From Herbaspirillum sp. RV1423 (GTDB lineage: Bacteria > Pseudomonadota > Gammaproteobacteria > Burkholderiales > Burkholderiaceae_D), in the NCBI RefSeq assembly GCF_000577615.1, contig NZ_CBXX010000004.1:124001-188000 (forward strand): 64,000 nucleotides of DNA, written 5' to 3'. Position numbers and translations under genes: made by a program. Of this stretch, positions 45,247 through 55,388 are shown one piece after another. How positions within the stretch are numbered: the stretch's first letter is position 1; every line of letters begins with the position of its first letter. A model generated the notes under the pieces. It ran no database searches. It worked only from the letters and a program-made list of their open reading frames with translations, and had not been told where the DNA came from.

Positions 45247-46950
45247 ATGAGAGTAATCAACCCTAATCAGGTCGATTCTGCGGCCTCACACGCTCCATCA
45301 GACTGGACGAACATCAACTGGCGTCTGGTCCAAAAGAACGTGAGAGTCATGCAGCATCGCCTAGCGAAGGCAACACAGGCGGGTCAATGGCGTAAAGCGA
45401 AAGCTTTGCAAAGATGGCTCACCCACTCGTTTTGTGCGAAGGCATTAGCGGTTAAACGAGTGACAGAAAACCAAGGCAAACGAACAGCGGGTGTCGACCA
45501 GAAGTTATGGGAAACACCGCAACAGAAATTTGCCGCGATTGCGACGTTAGTGAAACATCGTTACCGCCCCCTGCCATTAAGGAGGGTCTACATTCCTAAA
45601 CCAAATGGCAAGCTACGCCCATTGGGCATACCGACCATGCGGGACAGGGCCATGCAAGCGCTGCATTTACTTGCTTTGGACCCCGTACTGGAAACCAACA
45701 GCGATCCGAACTCCTATGGGTTTCGGAAGAATCGCTCGACGGCGGATGCGATGAGCCAGATATTCATCTCCATGTCCAAGAAGGCTTCGGCCCAATGGGT
45801 CTTGGACGCTGATATTGAAGGCTTCTTCGACAACATTAACCACAAATGGATGCTCGACAACGTCACTATGGACAAGTCGATCCTCCACAAGTGGTTGAAG
45901 TCCGGGGTTATCGACCGGTCGCAGTTGCTTGCAACAACGTCAGGAACGCCGCAAGGGGGCATCATCAGCCCTGCTCTGGCCAACTGGACGCTGAACGGTC
46001 TGGAAGCCGATCTTTACCGCCACCTTGAGGGTAAATTCGGCGTAACCGGAACACGAAAACTGAAAGTTGGTGTCGTACGATATGCGGACGATTTCGTTAT
46101 CACCGGCGTCTCGAAAGATACTCTGGAACAAGAGATCGTGCCGTGGGTAGAAACATTTCTAGCTGTTAGAGGATTGCGACTAGCCGCGGCAAAGACGAAG
46201 ATCGTGCACATCAATGAAGGTTTTGACTTTCTGGGGTGGAATTTCCGGAAATACGAGGAAAAACTGCTTATCAAGCCAAGTAAGAAAAATGCGCAAGCGT
46301 TCTATGAAAAGCTCAGAAAGATCATCGGCGAAAGTTTGGGGATGAAACAAGAAGACCTTATCCGCTTGTTGAATCCTATATTACGAGGCTGGGCGCAGTA
46401 TCACAGCCCCGTAGTAGCCAAACAGGCCTTCTCTCGGATGCAGTCGCTCCTGTTCTGGCGACTGATGAGATGGGCCAAACGCAGACACCCGAACAAAAAC
46501 GCAGAATGGATTAGCCGGCGATATTGGCGAGCCATCGAGGGTCAAAGTTGGGTATTTGCTACTGACGTTGTCAATGCGGAGGGTAACAAGGAAACGGTAC
46601 AGCTTTACTCGCTTGCGAGCACCGTTATTGAGCGACACACGAAGATCAAAGGGGCGTATCACCCCTACGATCAGGAATGGGAGTTGTACGGGGAGACCCT
46701 CCGCCAGAACCGCATGCTGAAACGCATGCGTTATCGGTCGGAATGGACTCGCTTGTACGCCGACCAAGGCGGTTTGTGTGCTTATTGCAACTTTCCGATG
46801 GATTTGGACACCGGATGGCATGACCACCATATTGTTTACCGTATGGCTGGCGGTTCCGATGCCCTTGGAAATCGCGTATTATTGCATCCTAGTTGTCATT
46901 CGCAAGTGCATAGTCTTGGTCTGACTGTTGTTAAACCGGTTCCTGCTTAG
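45247..46950 (+). CDS. ltrA: Group II intron reverse transcriptase/maturase with HNH endonuclease
   Basis: This ~567-residue intron-encoded protein promotes splicing and retrohoming. The RT domain starts with RVTENQGKRTAGVDQ and VYIPKPNGKLRPLGIPTMRDRAMQ and has the catalytic YADD at residues 279-282 (RYADDFVITG). The maturase/X region follows (RKIIGESLGMKQEDLIRLLNPILRGWAQYH-type). The C-terminal HNH nuclease is at ~500-560, with CAYC, DHHI and HPSCHSQVH zinc/active residues. I start it at ATG 45247 with GAGGA just upstream; ATG 45235 and TTG 45211 are alternatives. All motifs are intact, so the element may be active. Confidence 0.93.
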   Translation: MRVINPNQVDSAASHAPSDWTNINWRLVQKNVRVMQHRLAKATQAGQWRKAKALQRWLTHSFCAKALAVKRVTENQGKRTAGVDQKLWETPQQKFAAIATLVKHRYRPLPLRRVYIPKPNGKLRPLGIPTMRDRAMQALHLLALDPVLETNSDPNSYGFRKNRSTADAMSQIFISMSKKASAQWVLDADIEGFFDNINHKWMLDNVTMDKSILHKWLKSGVIDRSQLLATTSGTPQGGIISPALANWTLNGLEADLYRHLEGKFGVTGTRKLKVGVVRYADDFVITGVSKDTLEQEIVPWVETFLAVRGLRLAAAKTKIVHINEGFDFLGWNFRKYEEKLLIKPSKKNAQAFYEKLRKIIGESLGMKQEDLIRLLNPILRGWAQYHSPVVAKQAFSRMQSLLFWRLMRWAKRRHPNKNAEWISRRYWRAIEGQSWVFATDVVNAEGNKETVQLYSLASTVIERHTKIKGAYHPYDQEWELYGETLRQNRMLKRMRYRSEWTRLYADQGGLCAYCNFPMDLDTGWHDHHIVYRMAGGSDALGNRVLLHPSCHSQVHSLGLTVVKPVPA

Positions 46951-46967
46951 GGACTTTTATTATGCTT

Positions 46968-47001
46968 GAGCCGTATGCGGTGAAAATCGCACGTACGGTT
47001 C
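46968..47001 (+). ncRNA. Group II intron domain V
   Basis: This is a 34-nt catalytic hairpin with the AGC triad at its second to fourth bases and GAAA in the terminal loop. It lies 18 bp after the maturase stop and is the most reliable single marker of the ribozyme. Confidence 0.95.
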
Positions 47002-47050
47002 TTAGGGGGGAGGGGTCTGGCAACAGACTCTTCCTACCCTACACAACAAT

Positions 47051-47080
47051 CGGCGGCAGGCGCCACTGGCCGCCGTTTTT
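47051..47080 (+). terminator. Terminator-like hairpin directly before argF
   Basis: CGGCGGC (47051-47057) pairs with GCCGCCG (47069-47075), and five Ts follow (47076-47080), ending four bases before the argF ATG. The stem occupies the place where a Shine-Dalgarno should be. It could act as an attenuator, a partial terminator or a translation block. It lies in the 3' exon just downstream of the intron. Confidence 0.6.
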
Positions 47081-47084
47081 ATTT

Positions 47085-49381
<2,297 letters not shown>

Positions 49382-49403
49382 ATTTCAACGACAATCACAC
49401 AAC

Positions 49404-49718
49404 ATGACCACTCAATTCGACAACGTCACCGTCCTCAAGAAGGGCAATGTCTACTTCGACGGCAAGTGCGTTTCGCACACCGTGATTTTTGCCGACGGCA
49501 CCAAAAAGACACTCGGCGTAATCCTGCCGTCGTCGCTGACTTTCAACACCGGCGCGCCGGAAATCATGGAAATCAACGGCGGTAGCTGCAACGTGCGCCT
49601 GAAGGGCGAAGAAACCTGGAAGACTTATGCCGCCGGCACCAGCTTCAATGTGCCGGGCAACTCGAGCTTCGATATCGAAGTCACCGCAACGCTGGACTAC
49701 GTCTGCCATTTCGGCTGA
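49404..49718 (+). CDS. ppnP: Pyrimidine/purine nucleoside phosphorylase PpnP
   Basis: This 104-residue single-domain cupin of the DUF1255/UPF0345 family starts [22 protein letters not shown] and contains [22 protein letters not shown] and [16 protein letters not shown], matching E. coli PpnP (YaiE, 94 aa). PpnP phosphorolyses several nucleosides. It begins 22 bp after argG and may be read from the same transcript. A terminator follows. Confidence 0.92.
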   Translation: MTTQFDNVTVLKKGNVYFDGKCVSHTVIFADGTKKTLGVILPSSLTFNTGAPEIMEINGGSCNVRLKGEETWKTYAAGTSFNVPGNSSFDIEVTATLDYVCHFG

Positions 49719-49740
49719 TCAGCCAAGCGCAATCAATAAG

Positions 49741-49775
49741 AAACGCGGCCGGGGAAACCTGGCCGCGTTTTTTTT
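49741..49775 (+). terminator. Terminator of the argFG-ppnP unit
   Basis: AAACGCGGCC pairs with GGCCGCGTTT around a 10-base loop and is followed by further Ts. It lies 22 bp after ppnP and can also serve convergent murB. Confidence 0.93.
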
Positions 49776-49805
49776 GGGTATCTGCAGAATGGGTAAAATG
49801 AGGGA

Positions 49806-50831
49806 TCAGATGAACACCGGTTCCGGCTCCAGCCTCACGCCGAATCTGGCTTGCACGTCGGCCTGGATCGCCTGCGCCAACGCCGCGATTTCCTTGCCGC
49901 TGGCACCGCCCCGGTTGACCAGCACCAGCGCCTGTTTTTCATATACGCCGGCCGCGCCCAGCGACCTGCCCTTCCAGCCGCATTGATCGATCAGCCAGCC
50001 TGCTGCGAGTTTGCAGCTCCCATCAGGCTGAGCGTAGCTCACCAGTTGCGGATGCAGCGCCAGCAGGCTGTCGCGTTGTTGCGCCGACACAATGGGATTC
50101 TTGAAGAAGCTGCCGGCGTTGCCGATCTGCGCCGGGTCGGGCAGCTTGCGCGTGCGGATCGAGATCACCGCATCGGCGACGTCGCGCGGCGACGGCGATG
50201 TGATTTGCCGCGCCGACAATTCCTGCATCACGTCGGCATAATTGATGTTGGCCTGCCACTGTTTGGGCAAGGCGAACGTCACGTCCAGCACCACGGCGCG
50301 ATCGCGCAGCTCGTGCTTGAAGATGCTGTCGCGGTAGGCAAAGCGGCAAGCGGCATTGTCCAGCGTCAGCGTCTTGCCGTCGACGAAATCGAACGCGGTC
50401 AGGCTATGGAAGCGGTCCTTGACCTCGACGCCATAGGCGCCGATATTCTGGATCGGCGCGGCGCCGACGCTGCCCGGGATCAGCGACAGGTTTTCCAGGC
50501 CGCCGAGCCCGAGCTCCAGCGTCCACTGTACGAAGCGATGCCAGGTCTCGCCGGCGCCCGCCGTGACGTACACGGAAGTTTCATCTTCGCCGACAACGCG
50601 TATGCCGGCCCCGCGCATGTGCAAGACCAAGCCGGGAAAATCCTGGGTCAGCAGCAGATTGCTGCCTCCGCCGAGGATCAGGCGCGGCAACATCGACAAC
50701 TCCTTGTCGTTTCTTACCGCCAGCAAGGTGTCGATGCCGTCGACCTGCAGGTAAACCGCCGCCTTGGCGTCGATGCCGAACGTATTGAGATGGCGCAGGG
50801 AGAAGTCCCGCTGTACTGGAATGGGAAACAT
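49806..50831 (-). CDS. murB: UDP-N-acetylenolpyruvoylglucosamine reductase
   Basis: This 341-residue flavoenzyme makes UDP-MurNAc for peptidoglycan. FAD-binding features are RHLNTFGIDAKAA (~10-22), LILGGGSNLLLTQDFPG, and GLENLSLIPGSVGAAPIQNIGAYGVE. Catalytic Ser is in NAGSFFKNP and the final Glu in EPEPVFI. It is the type I enzyme. Start ATG 50831 (MFPIPVQRDFSLRHLNTFG) is chosen over 50936, whose extra 35 residues are not family-like. It is divergent from yajQ. Confidence 0.94.
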   Translation of the reverse strand: MFPIPVQRDFSLRHLNTFGIDAKAAVYLQVDGIDTLLAVRNDKELSMLPRLILGGGSNLLLTQDFPGLVLHMRGAGIRVVGEDETSVYVTAGAGETWHRFVQWTLELGLGGLENLSLIPGSVGAAPIQNIGAYGVEVKDRFHSLTAFDFVDGKTLTLDNAACRFAYRDSIFKHELRDRAVVLDVTFALPKQWQANINYADVMQELSARQITSPSPRDVADAVISIRTRKLPDPAQIGNAGSFFKNPIVSAQQRDSLLALHPQLVSYAQPDGSCKLAAGWLIDQCGWKGRSLGAAGVYEKQALVLVNRGGASGKEIAALAQAIQADVQARFGVRLEPEPVFI

Positions 50832-50994
50832 AAGCGCAGGATTATAGCGCAGCGACTGCCGTGCAGCCGTCGGGCGTAGCCTCAATCCCTGTTGTCCGTT
50901 AAAATCACGGCTTTCAGGTGCAAGCCCGTCCATCACGCACTATTACGCTATTGCGCTATTGACAGGATGCTACAGGACAATAAAGGAAATCGCC

Positions 50995-51480
50995 ATGCCA
51001 TCGTTTGATACCGTCTCCGAAGCCAATCTGGTCGAAGTCAAGAATGCCGTCGACCAGGCCAACAAGGAAATCACCACCCGCTTCGACTTCAAGGGCAGCG
51101 ACGCCCGCGTCGAGCAAAAGGAACGCGACCTGACCGCCTATGCCGATTCCGAATTCCAGCTCGGCCAGGTACGCGACGTGCTCACCAACAAGATGACCAA
51201 GCGCAACGTCGACGTGCGTTTCCTCGACCACGGCAAGATCGAGAAAATCGGCGGCGACAAGGTCAAGCAGGTCATCAAGGTCAAGAACGGCATCGAAACC
51301 GAAGACGCCAAGAAGATCGTACGCGTCATCAAGGACAGCAAGATGAAGGTGCAGGCCAGCATCCAGGGCGACGCCGTGCGCGTGACCGGCGCCAAGCGCG
51401 ACGACCTGCAAGCCGCGATGGCAATGTTGCGCAAGGAGATCAAGGACCTGCCGCTGGAATTCAACAACTTCCGCGACTGA
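50995..51480 (+). CDS. yajQ: YajQ family nucleotide-binding protein
   Basis: This 161-residue protein of two RRM-like folds begins [25 protein letters not shown] and continues [14 protein letters not shown], matching YajQ closely in length and sequence. Members bind cyclic di-GMP in Xanthomonas and Pseudomonas and act as regulators; others bind RNA or nucleotides. AAAGGA lies eight bases before ATG 50995; in-frame codons before it are discarded. It is a single gene with its own terminator. Confidence 0.92.
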   Translation: MPSFDTVSEANLVEVKNAVDQANKEITTRFDFKGSDARVEQKERDLTAYADSEFQLGQVRDVLTNKMTKRNVDVRFLDHGKIEKIGGDKVKQVIKVKNGIETEDAKKIVRVIKDSKMKVQASIQGDAVRVTGAKRDDLQAAMAMLRKEIKDLPLEFNNFRD

Positions 51481-51500
51481 TTCATTGGCGCGCAACATGA

Positions 51501-51528
51501 AAAACGCCGGCAGATGCCGGCGCTTTTT
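51501..51528 (+). terminator. Terminator of yajQ
   Basis: CGCCGGC and GCCGGCG form a 7-bp stem with a 4-base loop and a CTTTTT tail, flanked by As on the left, so it also works toward the minus strand for aroG. Confidence 0.9.
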
Positions 51529-51584
51529 ATTGGAGATGGCGATACGATGAATTCATCATCCTTGCCGTATTGCCTTCCCAAATA

Positions 51585-52652
51585 TCACTCCTTGTCGCCG
51601 GTCACCAGACGGCGTTGCTTGACCGCATCAGCCAGGCCTTGCAGCACGCCCAGGCTTTCTTCCCAATTGATGCAACCATCGGTAATGGACTGGCCGTAAG
51701 TCAGTTCCTTGCCAGGCACCAGATCCTGGCGCCCGGCAACCAGATGCGACTCGACCATCACGCCGACGATACGGCTGTCGCCGCCGGCGATCTGGCGCGC
51801 GATGTCGGCACAGACCGGAATCTGGTTTTCCGGCTTCTTCGAGCTATTGGCGTGCGAAGCATCGATCATCAGGCGCGACGCCAGGCCGCTGTTGGCGATG
51901 TCCTTGCAGGCGGCGTCCACGCTGGCGGCGTCGTAGTTCGGCGTCTTGCCGCCGCGCAGGATGATATGGCAGTCCTCGTTGCCGGCGGTCGAGACGATGG
52001 CCGAGTGGCCGCCCTTGGTGACCGACAGGAAGTGGTGAGGCTGCGACGCCGCCTTGATCGCATCGACGGCGATCTTGATATTGCCGTCGGTGCCGTTCTT
52101 GAAACCGACCGGGCATGACAGCCCGGAAGCCAGCTCACGGTGCACCTGCGATTCGGTGGTGCGCGCACCGATGGCGCCCCAACTGATCAGGTCGGCGATG
52201 TATTGCGGGCTGATCACGTCGAGGAACTCGGTGCCGGCCGGCAGGCCCAGTTCATTGATGTTCAGCAGCAGTTCGCGCGCGGTGCGCAGGCCGTCGTTGA
52301 TGCGGAAGCTGTTGTCCATGTAGGGATCGTTGATCAGGCCCTTCCAGCCGACAGTGGTGCGCGGCTTCTCGAAGTAGACGCGCATGACGATTTCCAGCTC
52401 GCCCTTCAGGCGTTCGCGTTCGACCACCAGGCGGCGCGCATATTCCATCGCGGCCTTGGTGTCGTGGATCGAGCATGGGCCGATCACGACCATGACGCGG
52501 TCGTCCTGGCCGTGCAAGATGCGATGCAAGGCGGTGCGGCACTCGGCCGTCGTGTTTTCCACTTTTTCGCTGCCGCCGAATTCGCGGATCAAATGCGAGG
52601 GGGGTGTCAGTTCTTTCATTTCTCGGATACGTAGATCGTCGGTGCGCGGCAT
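51585..52652 (-). CDS. aroG: 3-deoxy-7-phosphoheptulonate synthase (DAHP synthase)
   Basis: This 355-residue class I DAHP synthase joins phosphoenolpyruvate and erythrose 4-phosphate, the entry step of aromatic amino-acid synthesis. It has VMVVIGPCSIHD with the metal Cys (~60-71), MRVYFEKPRTTVGWKGLINDP, GARTTESQVHRELASGLSCPVGFKNGTDG-type core and DASHANSSK. Start ATG 52652 (MPRTDDLRIREM) has AGGAG seven bases upstream; the open frame beyond it runs into the attenuator. Allosteric type (Phe, Tyr or Trp) is not decided by sequence alone, but the Phe/Tyr leader suggests control by those amino acids. Confidence 0.94.
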   Translation of the reverse strand: MPRTDDLRIREMKELTPPSHLIREFGGSEKVENTTAECRTALHRILHGQDDRVMVVIGPCSIHDTKAAMEYARRLVVERERLKGELEIVMRVYFEKPRTTVGWKGLINDPYMDNSFRINDGLRTARELLLNINELGLPAGTEFLDVISPQYIADLISWGAIGARTTESQVHRELASGLSCPVGFKNGTDGNIKIAVDAIKAASQPHHFLSVTKGGHSAIVSTAGNEDCHIILRGGKTPNYDAASVDAACKDIANSGLASRLMIDASHANSSKKPENQIPVCADIARQIAGGDSRIVGVMVESHLVAGRQDLVPGKELTYGQSITDGCINWEESLGVLQGLADAVKQRRLVTGDKE

Positions 52653-52696
52653 TTTTTCTCCTGATTGCAATCTGAATTTTGAAAATTCGAATGGGT

Positions 52697-52727
52697 AAAA
52701 AAAAACCGCCATCACTGGCGGTTTTTT
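52697..52727 (-). terminator. Attenuator terminator in the aroG leader
   Basis: Read on the minus strand, CCGCCA pairs with TGGCGG (extended by A-T pairs) and is followed by nine Ts, 45 bp before the aroG start and after the leader peptide stop. An upstream GGCGGT (minus strand of 52772-52777, within the leader frame) is perfectly complementary to ACCGCC of its first arm and can form the competing antiterminator. Confidence 0.92.
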
Positions 52728-52749
52728 AGAAATTCGGTTTGGTCTCTGC

Positions 52750-52833
52750 TTACGAACGCTTACCGCTTTTCACCGCCGTGGGGCTGGAATAGCTAAAGTA
52801 AAAATAAAAGAAGTAAGCGCGGACGAAAGACAT
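52750..52833 (-). CDS. Phe/Tyr-rich leader peptide of aroG
   Basis: This is a 27-residue peptide, MSFVRAYFFYFYFSYSS followed by ten more residues. Five Phe and four Tyr codons cluster in positions 3-15, with FFYFYF in the middle. It is the sole short frame between a good promoter and the T-run terminator before aroG. The layout is classic attenuation: scarcity of charged tRNA-Phe or tRNA-Tyr stalls the ribosome, frees GGCGGT to pair with the terminator arm, and lets transcription enter aroG. No strong Shine-Dalgarno is seen; GGAAT and GATTGAA precede the ATG. Confidence 0.92.
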   Translation of the reverse strand: MSFVRAYFFYFYFSYSSPTAVKSGKRS

Positions 52834-52866
52834 TGTTCAATCTGTGGTTAATTCCAACGAAAAAAG

Positions 52867-52895
52867 ATAATGCAACAAATTCCCGGCTTTGGCAA
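52867..52895 (-). promoter_or_regulatory. Putative promoter of the aroG leader
   Basis: On the minus strand, TTGCCA (52895-52890) and CATTAT (52872-52867) are separated by exactly 17 bp. The start point would lie about 27 bases before the leader ATG. The remaining sequence to tldD (52896-52980) shows no other feature. Confidence 0.6.
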
Positions 52896-52980
52896 CACCG
52901 TTCATTAATTACTCACAAAAACCGCATTGAATGACGTTTTTTTGCATTTAAACCATCAATCAATGCCTCGCATACATAGT

Positions 52981-54441
52981 TTATGCGGCTCCACCCACGG
53001 TCACGCCATCCAGGCGCAAGGTCGGCTGACCGACGCCCACCGGCACGCTTTGACCTTCCTTGCCGCACACGCCGACGCCGGAATCTAGCTTCATATCGTC
53101 GCCAATCATTGAAACGCGATTGAGCACGTCAGGACCATTGCCGATCAGCGTGGCGCCTTTGACGGGATACGAAATCTTGCCGTTTTCGATCATATAGGCT
53201 TCGCTGGCGGAGAACACGAACTTGCCGTTGGTGATATCGACCTGGCCGCCGCCGAAGTTGACGGCGTACAAACCGTTCTTCACCGACGCCAGGATTTCCG
53301 CCGGGTCCTTGTCGCCGGCCAGCATGTAGGTGTTGGTCATGCGTGGCATCGGCAGGTGCGCAAACGATTCGCGGCGCGCGTTGCCGGTTACCGGCATCTT
53401 CATCAGGCGCGCGTTCATGGTGTCCTGGATGTAGCCTTTGAGGATGCCGTCTTCGATCAGCGTGGTGCACTGGGTAGGATTGCCTTCGTCGTCGATATTG
53501 AGCGAACCGCGGCGATCGGCAATGGTGCCGTCGTCGACCACGGTCACGCCCTTGGCAGCGACGCGGTCGCCGATGCGACCGGCGAAGGTGCTCGAGCCCT
53601 TGCGGTTGAAGTCGCCTTCGAGGCCGTGGCCGATCGCTTCGTGCAACAGGATGCCGGGCCAGCCTGGTCCGAGGACGACGGTCATCGGACCGGCCGGGGC
53701 CGGACGCGCGTCCAGGTTCACCAATGCGGTGGCGACCGCTTCGGAGGCATATTTTTCCAGTAATTCATCGTTGAAGTAAGCATAGCTGTAACGGCCGCCG
53801 CCGCCGCTGCTGCCCATTTCGCGCCGGCCGTTCTGTTCAGCGATGACGGTGATCGACACGCGCACCAGCGGGCGGATGTCGGCGGCGATGACGCCATCGC
53901 TGCGGGCGACCAGCACCACGTCGTATTCGCCGGCCAGGCTGGCCATGACTTGCACGACGCGCGGATCCTTGGCGCGGGCGATGCGTTCGATACGCTCCAG
54001 CAGCTTGACCTTGGCGGTCGCATCCAGCGAAGTCAGCGGATCGTGCGGCAGGTACAGCGAACGGCCGCCGTTGGGCTGCATGCTGCCCGCAATCTTGACG
54101 CGGCCCGCGCCTTGGCGGCCGATGGTGCGCGTTGCCGCCGCGGCGTCGAGTAGGATGGCTTCCGAGATTTCATCGGAATACGAAAATGCGGTCTTGTCGC
54201 CCGACACGGCGCGCACGCCGACGCCCTGATCGATGGAGAAACTGCCGGTCTTGACGATACCTTCTTCCAGGCTCCAGCCCTCGCTCTTGGTGAGCTGGAA
54301 ATACAGGTCGGCGTAGTCGACCTTGTGGGTAAACATGGTGCCCAGTGTTTTCAGCAACTTGGCTTCGTCCAGGCCGAATGGCGTGAGCAGGACATCGCGA
54401 GCAATACCGAGCGCGCTGAGATTGGGTTCGAATGTTTTCAT
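52981..54441 (-). CDS. tldD: Metalloprotease TldD
   Basis: This 486-residue TldD-subunit protease acts with TldE/PmbA on small unfolded peptides, such as microcin precursors or CcdA. The zinc motif LLHEAIGHGLEGD (~residues 263-275) is intact, as are the GKTAFSYSDEIS-like N-terminal region and the FAHLPMPRMTNTYMLAG and MIGDDMKLDSGVGVCGKEGQSVPVGVGQPTLRL-type C-terminus. It is the last gene of the leftward yhdP-nitrilase-tldD cluster, 26 bp after the hydrolase gene. tldE is not in the window. Confidence 0.94.
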   Translation of the reverse strand: MKTFEPNLSALGIARDVLLTPFGLDEAKLLKTLGTMFTHKVDYADLYFQLTKSEGWSLEEGIVKTGSFSIDQGVGVRAVSGDKTAFSYSDEISEAILLDAAAATRTIGRQGAGRVKIAGSMQPNGGRSLYLPHDPLTSLDATAKVKLLERIERIARAKDPRVVQVMASLAGEYDVVLVARSDGVIAADIRPLVRVSITVIAEQNGRREMGSSGGGGRYSYAYFNDELLEKYASEAVATALVNLDARPAPAGPMTVVLGPGWPGILLHEAIGHGLEGDFNRKGSSTFAGRIGDRVAAKGVTVVDDGTIADRRGSLNIDDEGNPTQCTTLIEDGILKGYIQDTMNARLMKMPVTGNARRESFAHLPMPRMTNTYMLAGDKDPAEILASVKNGLYAVNFGGGQVDITNGKFVFSASEAYMIENGKISYPVKGATLIGNGPDVLNRVSMIGDDMKLDSGVGVCGKEGQSVPVGVGQPTLRLDGVTVGGAA

Positions 54442-54467
54442 AGGGAGTAGTTAGTTTGCAACAACTT

Positions 54468-55274
54468 TTATAGCTTGCGATGTTTCAATGCAGGCAGGCT
54501 TTCACGTACGTATTGTAGACGATGGGGGTCGATGTCGCCGATAACAAGGCCCTCGCCCTCCGGCAACACGCTGACGATCTCGCCCCAGGGATCGATCAGC
54601 ATGCTGTGGCCCCAGGTGCGGCGGCCGTTGATGTGCTTGCCTCCTTGCGCCGACGCCAGCACGTAGCACTGGTTCTCGATGGCGCGGGCGCGCAGCAGGA
54701 TTTCCCAGTGCGCCTGGCCGGTGGTGTAGGTGAATGCGGCCGGCACCACGATCAGGGCGCAGTCGCCCATGGCGCGGTACAGCTCGGGAAAACGCAGGTC
54801 GTAGCAGATTGACAGGCCGACCTTGCCGAACGGCGCAGTGAAACCGCCGACTTCGTTGCCGTACACGATGGTGCGCGCTTCGTCGTAAGCTTCTTCGCCG
54901 CGCGCGAAGCTGAACAGGTGAATCTTGTCGTAGCGCGCCACGCGGCGGCCTGCCGGATCGTAGACCATCGTGGTGTTGAGCACCTTGTCGGCTTCATCCG
55001 ACGCCATCGGCAGCGTGCCGCCGACCAGCCAGACCTTGCACTCGCGCGCCAGCTCCACCATGAAGGTCTGGATCTTGCCATCGTCCGTATGCTCGGCATG
55101 CTCGAGCTTGACCTTTTCATGCATGCCCATGATGGGCCAGTATTCCGGCAGCAGCACCAGTTGCGCGCCCTGCCGGGCAGCCTGCGCCACCAGCCTGCGC
55201 GCAGCGGCGAAGTTCTGTTCGACCTCGGGCGTCGACACCATCTGTATCGCCGCGACCTTGTATGTTTCGTTCAT
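54468..55274 (-). CDS. Carbon-nitrogen hydrolase (nitrilase superfamily, Nit-like)
   Basis: This 268-residue amidase-fold protein has the Glu-Lys-Cys triad: [12 protein letters not shown] (Glu ~45), YDKIHLFSF (Lys ~117) and [14 protein letters not shown] (Cys ~151). It resembles the NIT/YbeM-YafV branch, some of which hydrolyse deaminated glutathione or omega-amidated acids. The substrate is not assigned here. Start ATG 55274 ([15 protein letters not shown]) is chosen over 55364 since the extra 30 residues are not conserved-looking. It lies between yhdP and tldD in the usual betaproteobacterial order. Confidence 0.9.
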   Translation of the reverse strand: MNETYKVAAIQMVSTPEVEQNFAAARRLVAQAARQGAQLVLLPEYWPIMGMHEKVKLEHAEHTDDGKIQTFMVELARECKVWLVGGTLPMASDEADKVLNTTMVYDPAGRRVARYDKIHLFSFARGEEAYDEARTIVYGNEVGGFTAPFGKVGLSICYDLRFPELYRAMGDCALIVVPAAFTYTTGQAHWEILLRARAIENQCYVLASAQGGKHINGRRTWGHSMLIDPWGEIVSVLPEGEGLVIGDIDPHRLQYVRESLPALKHRKL

Positions 55275-55388
55275 CTCAGCCTCCCCTGGAAATCGGTTGC
55301 ACCGCATCTCGGTATGAGATGCTGGGACGTCGTCGGACGCCTGCTGGCAGGTTGTCCGTCCCACATCCGCTAGGATGCCGGATCGATG

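Larger units (their letters stand above)
44112..47042 (+). mobile_element. Group II intron inserted in the argF 5' leader
   Basis: The element begins with the conserved GTGCG (44112-44116) and ends CCCTAC (47037-47042), giving 2931 bp. Domain V (46968-47001) is a perfect 34-nt hairpin opening GAGCCG and closing CGGTTC, with the AGC catalytic triad and a GAAA tetraloop. Domain VI follows (about 47003-47041), with a bulged A at 47036, the branch point, seven nucleotides from the 3' end counting itself. The 5' exon ends GCAGTT, and AACTGT (44765-44770) in domain I is a candidate EBS1 for it. A reverse transcriptase is encoded in domain IV. Its base composition is less GC-rich than the flanks. 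44112-45246 is ribozyme (domains I-IV) with no other gene. Confidence 0.93.
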
